From assembly GCA_964493665.1 (NCBI GenBank), contig CAZBOZ010000003.1:3769-67768 (forward strand): 64,000 nucleotides of DNA, in the 5' to 3' direction. Shown in pieces: positions 16,963-24,926 of the stretch. The notes beneath the pieces were generated by a model, which had not been told where the DNA came from, made no database searches, and saw only the letters and a list, made by a program, of their open reading frames with translations. The position numbers were made by a program, and so were the translations under genes. Position 1 is the stretch's first letter. Every line of letters starts with the position of its first letter. The stretch is from DAOSVX01 sp964493665 (GTDB taxonomy: Bacteria; Bacillota_I; Bacilli_A; RF39; UBA660).

Positions 16963-19380
16963 ATGGATAAACTACAAAATAGTAATATAGTTAAAGAAAT
17001 GCAAAAATCATTTTTGGAATATTCTATGAGCGTTATTATATCAAGAGCTATTCCTGATTTAAGAGATGGTTTAAAACCTGTTCATAGACGTATACTATAT
17101 ACTATGCTAGAATCTGGGTTTACTCCCGATAAAGGCTATGTAAAATGCGCTAAAACAGTTGGAGCCGTAATTGGTAATTACCATCCTCATGGCGATACAG
17201 CAGTATATGATGCTATGGTTAGAATGGCTCAAGACTTTAGTTACCGTCATCCATTGATAGATGGTCACGGGAACTTTGGAGCTATAGATGGCAGTACTGC
17301 AGCTGCTTATCGTTATACAGAATCAAGAATATCTAAAATAGCTATGGAAATACTTAGAGATATAAACAAGAACACTGTTGATTTTGATGATAATTTCGAC
17401 GCTACAAGAAAAGAACCTGCTGTTTTACCAAGTAGATTTCCTAATATTATAGTTAATGGGACTATGGGAATAGCTGTTGGTATGGCGACAAATATTCCTC
17501 CTCATAATTTGGGCGAAGTAATAGATGGCTGTGTGGCCTATATTGATAATCCGGAAATTGATACCCTGGGGTTAATGCAACACATAAAAGGCCCAGATTT
17601 TCCTACGGGAGGATCGATATTAGGTAATAGTGGTATTAAGAAAGCTTATGATACTGGCAAAGGGTCAATAACTATTAGAGGAAAAGTAAATACTATAGAA
17701 AAAAATGGCAGGTATGAGCTTGTCATAACTGAAGTACCTTATCAAGTAAATACAACCGCTCTGATAACTAAAATCGCTGAGTTAGTTAGAGATAAAATTA
17801 TTGATGGCATCGCTGATCTTCGTGAAGAAACATCTTTTAAAGATGGCATGAAAATTGTGATAGAGCTAAAAAAAGATGCTAATCCAGGAGTGGTATTAAA
17901 TAATCTATATAAACATACCCAATTGCAATCTTCTTTTGGTATAAATATGTTGATGTTATACCAAGGGAAACCAGTTACTTTGGGCTTAAAAGAGATTATT
18001 AGAAACTATATAGATTTCCAAAAAGAAGTTATTTATAGAAGAACCGAGTTTGATTTAGATAAAGCTATCAAAAGAGCCCATATTTTAGAGGGTTTAAAGA
18101 TCGCTTTAGATCATATTGATGAGGTTATAAAGATAATAAAAGAAGCCAAAACTGATATTGTAGCTAAAGAAAAATTAACTAGTAGATTCGGTTTAGATGA
18201 TGCTCAAACCGAGGCAATATTAGAAATGAAGTTAAGAAAATTAACCGGTCTAGAAAAAGAAAAAGTAATAGAAGAGTTAGAGGCGTTGCTGAAACTTATT
18301 GATGAGTTAAAATCAATACTAGCAAGTGAAGCAAAAGTTCTAACGATAATAAAAGAAGAAATGTTAGAAATAAAGCAAAAGTATGCCAACGAAAGAAAGA
18401 CTACCATTGATATGACATCTATTGAATATATTGAAGATGAATCTTTGATCCCTGAAGAAGAAATTATTATAACCTTAACAAATAAAGGGTATATAAAAAG
18501 ATTGGCTGCTGACGCTTATAAAACTCAAAATAGAGGCGGAGTTGGAGTGAAGGGCATAACCACTAACGAAGAGGACTTTGTAGAGCATCTAGTTAATCTC
18601 TCAACTCACGATTACCTATTGTGTTTTACTAATAAAGGCAAAGTATATCGACTAAAAGGATACGAGATTCCAGAATTTGGCAAGCAAGCCAAAGGTTTAC
18701 CAATTGTAAATTTGCTGCAAATAGATAAAGACGAGTGCATAAACTCAATTATCAAGTTATCTAAAGATAACGATTATAATTATTTGCTATTTGCTACCAA
18801 AAAAGGAATAGTAAAAAGAACAAAAATAGCTGATTTTGATAATATAAGAGCTACTGGCAAGATTTGCATTAGCTTAAAAGAGGCTGATGAACTAATTGCG
18901 GTGAGAAAAACAACTGGAACTGATGAAGTTTTGCTTGGATCATCTTTAGGCAGAATGGCTAAGTTTAACGAAAACGATGTAAGAGTTATGGGTAGAACTG
19001 CCGGTGGAGTAAGGGGAATAAACCTAGGCCTAGCAGAATGTATAGGAGCGGAGGTTGCAAATAGCAAACAAAGCGTTCTAATAGTTACCCAAAATGGCTA
19101 CGGGAAGAAAACTCCGGTCAGTGAGTATAGACTTTCTAAAAGAGGCAGCAAAGGAGTAAAAGCTTTAAGCATAACTGAAAAAAATGGTCCAATATCATCA
19201 TTTAAAATAGTTAGAGAAGATGCTGATATTATGATTATAACTGATTTTGGAACTGTAATAAGGCTTCCGCTGGAGCAAATATCTGAACTAGGAAGAGTTA
19301 CTCAAGGAGTAAGATTAATAAATTTAAAAGAAAATCAAAAAGTTTCCACAATTAGTATAGTTGATAAAACTGACGAATAA
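16963..19380 (+). CDS. gyrA: DNA gyrase subunit A
   Basis: DNA-cleaving subunit of gyrase. The 805 residues begin with the winged-helix/tower breakage domain. The active-site Tyr is at residue 118 in AAAYRYTESR, following the quinolone-region segment YHPHGDTAVYDAMVRMAQDFS. The C-terminal half has six beta-pinwheel blades. The gyrase-specific box is seen as QNRGGVGVKGI, a QRGGKG-like form. The gene ends directly before a hairpin terminator that contains a parS site. Confidence 0.96.
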   Translation: MDKLQNSNIVKEMQKSFLEYSMSVIISRAIPDLRDGLKPVHRRILYTMLESGFTPDKGYVKCAKTVGAVIGNYHPHGDTAVYDAMVRMAQDFSYRHPLIDGHGNFGAIDGSTAAAYRYTESRISKIAMEILRDINKNTVDFDDNFDATRKEPAVLPSRFPNIIVNGTMGIAVGMATNIPPHNLGEVIDGCVAYIDNPEIDTLGLMQHIKGPDFPTGGSILGNSGIKKAYDTGKGSITIRGKVNTIEKNGRYELVITEVPYQVNTTALITKIAELVRDKIIDGIADLREETSFKDGMKIVIELKKDANPGVVLNNLYKHTQLQSSFGINMLMLYQGKPVTLGLKEIIRNYIDFQKEVIYRRTEFDLDKAIKRAHILEGLKIALDHIDEVIKIIKEAKTDIVAKEKLTSRFGLDDAQTEAILEMKLRKLTGLEKEKVIEELEALLKLIDELKSILASEAKVLTIIKEEMLEIKQKYANERKTTIDMTSIEYIEDESLIPEEEIIITLTNKGYIKRLAADAYKTQNRGGVGVKGITTNEEDFVEHLVNLSTHDYLLCFTNKGKVYRLKGYEIPEFGKQAKGLPIVNLLQIDKDECINSIIKLSKDNDYNYLLFATKKGIVKRTKIADFDNIRATGKICISLKEADELIAVRKTTGTDEVLLGSSLGRMAKFNENDVRVMGRTAGGVRGINLGLAECIGAEVANSKQSVLIVTQNGYGKKTPVSEYRLSKRGSKGVKALSITEKNGPISSFKIVREDADIMIITDFGTVIRLPLEQISELGRVTQGVRLINLKENQKVSTISIVDKTDE

Positions 19381-19382
19381 TT

Positions 19383-19415
19383 AAAACAATGTTTCACGTG
19401 AAACATTGTTTTTTT
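19383..19415 (+). terminator. gyrA terminator formed by a parS site (parS1)
   Basis: A 30-base perfect palindrome (19383-19412) centred on TGTTTCACGTGAAACA (19390-19405), the canonical ParB-binding parS sequence. It is followed by a T-run to 19415. It begins 3 bases after the gyrA stop, so the same DNA reads as parS and as an intrinsic terminator hairpin. Confidence 0.85.
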
Positions 19416-19421
19416 GTTCGC

Positions 19422-19445
19422 AAATTATTTCCCGGGAAATAATTT
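19422..19445. promoter_or_regulatory. Noc-binding site (NBS), 24-bp perfect palindrome
   Basis: Core ATTTCCCGGGAAAT within a 24-base palindrome, 6 bases after the parS1 terminator and 3 bases before parS2. It has the same core as the site at 8431-8452. Confidence 0.85.
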
Positions 19446-19448
19446 CTA

Positions 19449-19466
19449 ATGTTTCACGTGAAACAT
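19449..19466. promoter_or_regulatory. parS: parS site 2
   Basis: Perfect TGTTTCACGTGAAACA at 19450-19465, extended by one base pair each side. There is no T-tract, so unlike parS1 it is not a terminator. Confidence 0.92.
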
Positions 19467-19607
19467 AACAATTAAAAAACACATAAATATCGCTATTTCA
19501 CTTTTTAAAAATTAAAGATTAAATGAGCCACAATTAAATAATTGTATTTAACGCAATTGAAAACTAATAAAAATGTTTTGAGTTTTGTATAGATGACAAA
19601 TTATTAA

Positions 19608-19633
19608 AACAATGTTTCACGTGAAACATTGTT
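19608..19633. promoter_or_regulatory. parS: parS site 3
   Basis: Perfect TGTTTCACGTGAAACA at 19613-19628 inside a 26-base palindrome with AACAAT/ATTGTT flanks, the same flanks as parS1. Its right edge reaches the -35 element of the SRP RNA promoter. The stretch 19467-19607 between parS2 and parS3 shows nothing else recognisable. Confidence 0.92.
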
Positions 19634-19660
19634 GCTAAAAAAACATATAAATGATATTAT
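19632..19660 (+). promoter_or_regulatory. Promoter of the SRP RNA gene
   Basis: TTGCTA (19632-19637), 17-base spacer, TATTAT (19655-19660), then 6 bases to the first paired G of the RNA at 19667. The -35 element abuts parS3. Confidence 0.75.
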
Positions 19661-19666
19661 CTTTTT

Positions 19667-19737
19667 GTGCAACAAGCCCAGTAGCAATTGGTCAGAATCG
19701 GAAGATGGCAGCCAAACTATTTAAAGCTTGTGTGCAC
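19667..19737 (+). ncRNA. ffs: Signal recognition particle RNA (4.5S-like, short form)
   Basis: A hairpin RNA of about 71 bases closed by GTGCAACAAGC (5') and GCTTGTGTGCAC (3'). The helix 8 signature is intact: GGTCAG (19690-19695), GGAA tetraloop region (19700-19703) capped by ATC/GAT, and GCAGCC (19708-19713). A T-run follows (19738-19744). There is no Alu domain, unlike the large B. subtilis scRNA. It sits between gyrA and tadA-dnaX; in B. subtilis the SRP RNA gene also lies just upstream of dnaX. Confidence 0.93.
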
Positions 19738-19755
19738 TTTTTTTAAGGAGAAACA

Positions 19756-20181
19756 ATGAATAATAGATTTTTTAATGATGCTTTGAATGAATCTTTTAAA
19801 GCCGAAAAAAAACAAAGTGTTCCAGTAGGAGCAGTGTTAGTAAAAAATAATAAAATAATTTCTAGGGCTCATAATATAAACTATAAGTCAAATATGGTAA
19901 TTGATCATGCCGAAATAATATGTATTAAAAAGGCCGTTAAAAAAAGCAATGATTGGCGATTAGATGATTTTGATATGTATGTTACATTAGAACCATGTGA
20001 TATGTGCAAAGAGGTGATAAAGGCTTCAAGAATTAAAAATGTTTTTTATCTTTTACCAAAAAATAGTAAAGTTTGCAAACAGCAAACAAAATTTATTAAA
20101 GCTATAAACGTTACTGATGTTGATACTAAGCTGGGAGAAAATAAACTAAAAAGTTTTTTTAAAAAGCTAAGACAGAAATAA
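19756..20181 (+). CDS. tadA: tRNA-specific adenosine deaminase
   Basis: Zinc deaminase converting A34 to inosine in tRNA-Arg(ACG). The 141 residues show the cytidine-deaminase fold with catalytic HAE (H51, E53) and the second zinc motif PCDMC (C81, C84). An AAGGAG site directly follows the SRP RNA T-run. The context upstream of dnaX is the B. subtilis arrangement and supports TadA over a guanine or cytosine deaminase. The C-terminus is basic (KSFFKKLRQK). Confidence 0.9.
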   Translation: MNNRFFNDALNESFKAEKKQSVPVGAVLVKNNKIISRAHNINYKSNMVIDHAEIICIKKAVKKSNDWRLDDFDMYVTLEPCDMCKEVIKASRIKNVFYLLPKNSKVCKQQTKFIKAINVTDVDTKLGENKLKSFFKKLRQK

Positions 20182-20196
20182 AAAATATGCTATAAT
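20169..20196 (+). promoter_or_regulatory. Promoter of the dnaX operon
   Basis: AAGACA (20169-20174), 16 bases, extended -10 TGC-TATAAT (20191-20196). The -35 lies in the end of tadA. The leader would be only about 12 bases, consisting mostly of the ribosome site of dnaX. Confidence 0.55.
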
Positions 20197-20214
20197 AAAT
20201 ATGTAGGTGGGAGC

Positions 20215-21816
20215 ATGGAATATAAAGTTTTATACAGAAAATATCGTCCAACAAATTTTGATCAAATAGTTGGGCAAGATTATATAATAAACATTTTAAA
20301 AAAAGCTGTTGTAAATAATAAGCTTTCACATGCCTATCTTTTTTCTGGCCCTAGAGGAACGGGAAAAACTAGTACTGCTAAAGTTTTTGCTAAAGCTATT
20401 AATTGCGAAGACAATAATTTAGGGAATCCCTGTGATAAGTGCCCTTCTTGTGTAGAATTTGATGGAAGTCCCGATATTATTGAAATAGATGCCGCTTCTA
20501 ATAATGGAGTAGATGAAATAAGGGAATTAAGAAATAATGTTAAACTAGTTCCAGCTTTATCAAAATATAAAGTTTATATAATAGATGAAGTTCACATGTT
20601 GTCAATTGGTGCTTTTAACGCCCTTTTAAAAACACTAGAAGAGCCTCCTGCACATGTTATTTTTATTTTAGCTACCACTGATGCTCAAAAAATTCCTGTA
20701 ACAGTAATTTCTAGATGTCAAAGATTTGATTTTCATCAGTTAAGTTCTGATGTAATATCAAATTATTTGCTAGATATTTGCCAAGCCGAAGGAATAAAGG
20801 CTTCAAAAGAGGCAACTGACGAAATAGCTTATTTAAGTGATGGAGCAATGAGAGATGCTCTAGGACTATTAGATCAAATATTAAGTGTTGTTAACAAGGA
20901 GTTGAAAACAGTTGATGTCGAAAAAATAATAAAAACTGTTTCTAAGCAAAAATTAGAAGAATTGTATTTAGCAATTGAAAGCAACGACGCCGAAAAAACA
21001 TCTAAAATTGTTAATGACTTGGCAAACAGCGGTTATGATTTTACATCTTTTGTTAATAAATTGGTAAAATTTTTAAGAGATAAAGCAATTTTAGTAAAAC
21101 AAAACAAAAATAACAGTCAAATGCCCTTTACAAAAATTAAAAATTTGATATTTAATTTAAATAAGATATTATATAATAGCAAAACAGAAATAAGCCCCTA
21201 TTTATTGGCTGAAATAGAATTGTTAGACAATATAGATACTAAAGATACTTTAATAGAAAATAATTCTTTTAAAGAAATTCCTTCATCCAACTTAATGGTT
21301 GAAAACCCGATTGATTCGAGAGAGCCAGTCAAGCTTAAAAAAGCAGAAAAAGGATTAGATAAAGATTTTAAAAGGATTAGAATTAATAATTGTTTTGCTA
21401 AAGCCAGCAAAGAAAGGCTAAATGCTAGCAAAAAAAATTGGTTAGAATTTATAAATTATTTATCAGAGGAAAATCATAAACTATATGGATTTGCTGTTGA
21501 TAGTGATTTAGTAGCCGCATCTGATAATTATTTATTATTAAAGTGTAATAGTGAAAGTCAAACATCTTTATTTAATAAGAATGTTGAAAAAATTGAAAAA
21601 GAATATTTGAATTTTTTAAAAGAGGAATATTTAATGGCTTTGCTAACAGAAGAAGAGTGGAAAAATTATAAGAATAAGTATATTGATGATAAGAAAAAAA
21701 ATATTACTTATGAAATAATTGAAGAAACAAAGCCCAAAACAAAAAATGTGGCTGAAAATAAATTAAGTAAGATTGCTTATAAAATATTTGACGAAAAAAA
21801 TATTAAAGTAGAATGA
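20215..21816 (+). CDS. dnaX: DNA polymerase III subunits gamma/tau (clamp loader)
   Basis: AAA+ clamp-loader ATPase. The 533 residues have Walker A GPRGTGKTS (about 45-53), the four-Cys zinc module starting at residue 64 (CEDNNLGNPCDKCPSC), Walker B IIDEVHML, and the SRC arginine-finger motif near 166. The C-terminal half is a Lys/Glu-rich tau extension containing a divergent domain. It leads a tight run dnaX-ybaB-recR-holB-ricT-pth-mfd-tatD. I saw no slippery heptamer that would argue for programmed frameshifting. Confidence 0.95.
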   Translation: MEYKVLYRKYRPTNFDQIVGQDYIINILKKAVVNNKLSHAYLFSGPRGTGKTSTAKVFAKAINCEDNNLGNPCDKCPSCVEFDGSPDIIEIDAASNNGVDEIRELRNNVKLVPALSKYKVYIIDEVHMLSIGAFNALLKTLEEPPAHVIFILATTDAQKIPVTVISRCQRFDFHQLSSDVISNYLLDICQAEGIKASKEATDEIAYLSDGAMRDALGLLDQILSVVNKELKTVDVEKIIKTVSKQKLEELYLAIESNDAEKTSKIVNDLANSGYDFTSFVNKLVKFLRDKAILVKQNKNNSQMPFTKIKNLIFNLNKILYNSKTEISPYLLAEIELLDNIDTKDTLIENNSFKEIPSSNLMVENPIDSREPVKLKKAEKGLDKDFKRIRINNCFAKASKERLNASKKNWLEFINYLSEENHKLYGFAVDSDLVAASDNYLLLKCNSESQTSLFNKNVEKIEKEYLNFLKEEYLMALLTEEEWKNYKNKYIDDKKKNITYEIIEETKPKTKNVAENKLSKIAYKIFDEKNIKVE

Positions 21817-21831
21817 ATGGATGGATGAAAA

Positions 21832-22119
21832 ATGAATATGCAAAATTTAATGGCCCAAGCCCAAAAGATGCAAAAAGAAATCATGGCTAAGAAAGAAGAA
21901 ATAAACCAAAAAGAATTTTTGGAAAAAAATGAATATGTTGAAATTGCCATTACTGGTGATAAAAAGCTTAAAAGAATTAAAATAAATCCAGATACTTCGA
22001 GTGACTTAGAAGCTTTAGAAGACATGATTGCTATCGCTTATAACAATGCTATATCAAAGATAGATAAAGAAATGGAAAAGGCTTTAGGAGCTTATGGCTC
22101 ATTGAATGGATTGATTTAA
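21832..22119 (+). CDS. YbaB/EbfC nucleoid-associated protein
   Basis: Small DNA-binding dimer whose gene almost always sits between dnaX and recR. The 95 residues start with the long helix MNMQNLMAQAQKMQKEI and contain the beta hairpin EYVEIAITGDKKLKRIKINP and the acidic DLEALEDMIAIAYNNAI segment. The exact start could be either of two in-frame ATGs six bases apart. The stop is 3 bases before the recR ATG. Recognition rests on sequence and conserved context. Confidence 0.92.
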   Translation: MNMQNLMAQAQKMQKEIMAKKEEINQKEFLEKNEYVEIAITGDKKLKRIKINPDTSSDLEALEDMIAIAYNNAISKIDKEMEKALGAYGSLNGLI

Positions 22120-22122
22120 TAT

Positions 22123-22719
22123 ATGTATTATCCTAAGAGTGTAGAAGAGCTAATACAACATTTTAAAAAATTGCCTGGAGTAGGCGAAAAGAGTGCTGAA
22201 AGATATGTGCTTTCTTTATTAAATGAAACTGAAAAAGATTTAGAAGATTTTGGGAAATCCCTAAAAAACTTAAACAAAAAGATTAAAAAATGTCAGGTGT
22301 GTGGTCATATAACAGAACAAGACGTTTGTGAAGTCTGTTCAAATACGAATCGCAACAAAAAATTAATATGCGTTTTAGAAGACTATAAAAGTGTTTTTGC
22401 TTTCGAAAAAGTTGGTAACTATAAAGGTACTTACCATGTTTTAAATGGATTAATATCGCCAATTGATAACATAGCTCCAGCAGATTTAAACATATCGTCA
22501 TTATTGAAGAGAATAGATGAACTAGCTGACTGCGAAGTAATTGTTGCTTTGAATTCTACAATTGAAGGAGAAATGACGACTTTATATATTAAAAAAATAT
22601 TAGAAGATAAAAAAGTGACAGTATCTAGGCTATCTTATGGTATATCCATGGGAGCTGAAATAGATTACTTAGATCCAATATCTTTAGATAAGGCTTTAGC
22701 TGATCGTAAAAACATATAG
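22123..22719 (+). CDS. recR: Recombination mediator RecR
   Basis: Ring-forming partner of RecF and RecO in gap repair. The 198 residues have an N-terminal helix-hairpin-helix (KKLPGVGEKSAERYV), a C4 zinc finger at Cys57, 60, 69 and 72, and a Toprim domain (CVLEDYKSVFAFEKVGNYKGTYHVL shortened here to its key parts: VLED and GTYHVL). The C-terminus contains the VSRLSYGISMGAEIDYLD block. recF also lies in this window. Confidence 0.96.
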   Translation: MYYPKSVEELIQHFKKLPGVGEKSAERYVLSLLNETEKDLEDFGKSLKNLNKKIKKCQVCGHITEQDVCEVCSNTNRNKKLICVLEDYKSVFAFEKVGNYKGTYHVLNGLISPIDNIAPADLNISSLLKRIDELADCEVIVALNSTIEGEMTTLYIKKILEDKKVTVSRLSYGISMGAEIDYLDPISLDKALADRKNI

Positions 22720-22734
22720 GGTGGTGATTATGGT

Positions 22735-23583
22735 ATGGAAAATTGTTTTGATAAAATTTATAATTCTTTTTTACTTGATAAAATGGGCCATGCTTTTTTA
22801 ATTGAAACAAATGCTATTAATGATGCTTATATGCAAATTCTAAACTTGGCCAAAAAGCTTAACTGTCCTTCAAATTATAATACTAGCTGTCAAGAAGATT
22901 GTGATATATGTTTTCAAATAGATAATTTTTGTTTACCATCAATAAGGTGCATTGAGCCTATTGGGCAAATAATAAAAAAAGAACAAATTATTGAAGTAAA
23001 AAATAAATTTAATAGTGATTCTTTAGTAACTTATTATAATATCTATATAGTTAAAAATGCTGAAAAATTAAATTCTTCATCAGCTAATGTTTTGCTGAAA
23101 TTTTTAGAAGATCCAGATACTAAAACTTTAGCATTTTTTCTTTTAAATGATAAAAAAAATATAATTCCAACTATTAAAAGTAGATGCCAAATATATAGTT
23201 ATAATACTTTAGAAGAAAGTAAAATATTGAAGGAAGAAAAAACAGAACTTTTATCTAAAGTAGAGGAAATATTTAAAAATTTAAAAGCTGATAAAAGTTC
23301 TGCTTTTATTAAAAATAAAGATTTATTCATTTCCTTTAATAAAGATAAAAAAGAACAGGAAAAACTGTTGACGTTTATTTTTGAAATGCTTGAAAATGAA
23401 ATTAAACAAAGGCTTATATATAAGATGGAATCAGTAAACAAGTTCTTAAAAGAATACGATTTGAATCATTTGTTGTCTTTTACTCAAAAAACTAAAGAAA
23501 CTATTGAAAAACTTCCATATAATGTTAATATGGAATTATTGCTTGATGATTATTTTATAAAAATGGGAGAATTGATAAAATGA
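22735..23583 (+). CDS. holB: DNA polymerase III subunit delta' (HolB)
   Basis: Clamp-loader subunit related to DnaX but without ATPase activity. The 282 residues show the expected HAFLIET start in place of a Walker A, a four-Cys segment (NCPSNYNTSCQEDCDIC), the SANVLLKFLEDPDTKTLAFFLL helix-strand pair and the SRC motif (KSRCQIYSY). The start ATG follows GGGTGGTG. The end overlaps ricT as ATGA. It sits directly after recR, the typical Firmicutes position. Confidence 0.88.
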   Translation: MENCFDKIYNSFLLDKMGHAFLIETNAINDAYMQILNLAKKLNCPSNYNTSCQEDCDICFQIDNFCLPSIRCIEPIGQIIKKEQIIEVKNKFNSDSLVTYYNIYIVKNAEKLNSSSANVLLKFLEDPDTKTLAFFLLNDKKNIIPTIKSRCQIYSYNTLEESKILKEEKTELLSKVEEIFKNLKADKSSAFIKNKDLFISFNKDKKEQEKLLTFIFEMLENEIKQRLIYKMESVNKFLKEYDLNHLLSFTQKTKETIEKLPYNVNMELLLDDYFIKMGELIK

Positions 23584-24365
23584 ATATATATGGAGTATCA
23601 TTTAAAAAGAATGGTAAAATTTACTGTTTTAATGGCCACAACTTAATTCTTGAAAAAGATGCCAAAGTCATTGTTGAAACCGAAAAAGGATTACAATATG
23701 GTAAAGTGGCTGGTTTTATGAATGACAAAAATTTAAAAGATTTAAAAGATATTATAAGAATAGCTGATGAAAAAGACGAGGAAGTATATCAAGATAATTT
23801 AAAAGATGCTGATAAGGCTTTAAAAAATGCTCGTAGAATAGCCGATGAATTAGGTTTAGAAATGAATCTTTTAGACGCAAGTTTTACTTTTGATCGAAGA
23901 CAACTGCTTTTTAACTTTATTTCAGATGGCAGGGTTGATTTTAGAGAGCTTGCTAAAAGATTAGCTGGGATTTATAGAACTAGGATTGAATTAAGGCAGA
24001 TAGGGGCTAGAGATAAAGCTAAAGAAATAGGTGGTTATGGTCAGTGTGGAAGACCTCTTTGCTGCGCAAACCATTTGGGTCACATAGATGCAGTGACTAT
24101 TAATATGGCAAAGAATCAAAATATTGCTTTAAATCCTAATAAAATAAATGGCGTCTGCGGAAGATTACTTTGCTGTCTAGAATATGAAGACAACAATTAT
24201 TCTTGCTGTCAAAAAGGAATGCCTTATGTCGGGCAAAAAACAAGGTATAAAGGTGAAGAAGGAACAGTAATTGGCGTTGATATATTAAATAGGTCATATA
24301 AGATTCAAGTCAGTAAGGAAAAAGTTGAAGTTTTTTTAGACAAGGACTGTAGTTGTAAGGAGTAA
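23580..24365 (+). CDS. ricT: PSP1-domain protein RicT (YaaT)
   Basis: Subunit of the RicAFT (YaaT-YlbF-YmcA) complex that in B. subtilis affects RNase Y-dependent processing and development. The 261 residues contain the PSP1 region (FDRRQLLFNFISDGRVDFRELAKRLA) and two strongly conserved Cys clusters, CGRPLCCANHL and CGRLLCCLEYE, plus CCQKG, which bind Fe-S clusters in the known complex. It starts within the holB stop (ATGA). Partners ylbF and ymcA are not in the window. Confidence 0.92.
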   Translation: MNIYGVSFKKNGKIYCFNGHNLILEKDAKVIVETEKGLQYGKVAGFMNDKNLKDLKDIIRIADEKDEEVYQDNLKDADKALKNARRIADELGLEMNLLDASFTFDRRQLLFNFISDGRVDFRELAKRLAGIYRTRIELRQIGARDKAKEIGGYGQCGRPLCCANHLGHIDAVTINMAKNQNIALNPNKINGVCGRLLCCLEYEDNNYSCCQKGMPYVGQKTRYKGEEGTVIGVDILNRSYKIQVSKEKVEVFLDKDCSCKE

Positions 24366-24371
24366 TGTTTT

Positions 24372-24917
24372 ATGAAATTAATTGTTGGACTAGGCAATCC
24401 TCTTAAAAAGTATAATAGCACAAGACACAATGTTGGTTTTTGGCTTTTAGATAATATATTAGAAAAGGCTGAATGGAAGGAAAAATTCTCAGCTTTATAT
24501 TATGAAGCAATAATTAATAATGAAAAAACGCTTTTTATTAAACCTCAAACTTACATGAATTTATCCGGCAATGCTGTAATAAAATTTGTGAATTATTTTA
24601 ATATAAATATAAATGATATTCTAGTTATTCAAGATGATATAGATATGAAATTTGGCAAGATAAAAATTAAAAAATCTAGTTCTTTTGGTGGCCATAATGG
24701 AATATTATCAATTATTAATAACCTTAATAGTGATGATTTTTATCGCTTAAAAATTGGCGTAGGAAATGATCACGAAATAGATGCTAAAGATTTTGTTTTA
24801 GATAATTTTTCTAATAGTGAAAAAAAACTTTTGCAAAAAGATTTAGAAAAGTATAAAGACATTATTGATTTGTTTATAAAAGATGATATAGAATCAGCAA
24901 TGAATAAATATAACTGA
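24372..24917 (+). CDS. pth: Peptidyl-tRNA hydrolase
   Basis: Frees tRNA from prematurely released peptidyl-tRNA. The 181 residues begin with LIVGLGNPLKKYNSTRHNVGF, where His19 is the catalytic residue. The second block KPQTYMNLSGNAV and the SFGGHNG signature follow. Start and length are normal. It is 9 bases before mfd, the usual pth-mfd pair. Confidence 0.96.
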   Translation: MKLIVGLGNPLKKYNSTRHNVGFWLLDNILEKAEWKEKFSALYYEAIINNEKTLFIKPQTYMNLSGNAVIKFVNYFNININDILVIQDDIDMKFGKIKIKKSSSFGGHNGILSIINNLNSDDFYRLKIGVGNDHEIDAKDFVLDNFSNSEKKLLQKDLEKYKDIIDLFIKDDIESAMNKYN

Positions 24918-24926
24918 GGGGATTTT

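Noticed and set aside
19467..19607. Extra RNA gene or small protein between parS2 and parS3
   Set aside because: No promoter, ribosome site, conserved structure or coding pattern could be recognised.
20215..21816. Programmed frameshift in dnaX giving a gamma form
   Set aside because: No convincing slippery heptamer with downstream hairpin was seen near the end of the AAA+ part.
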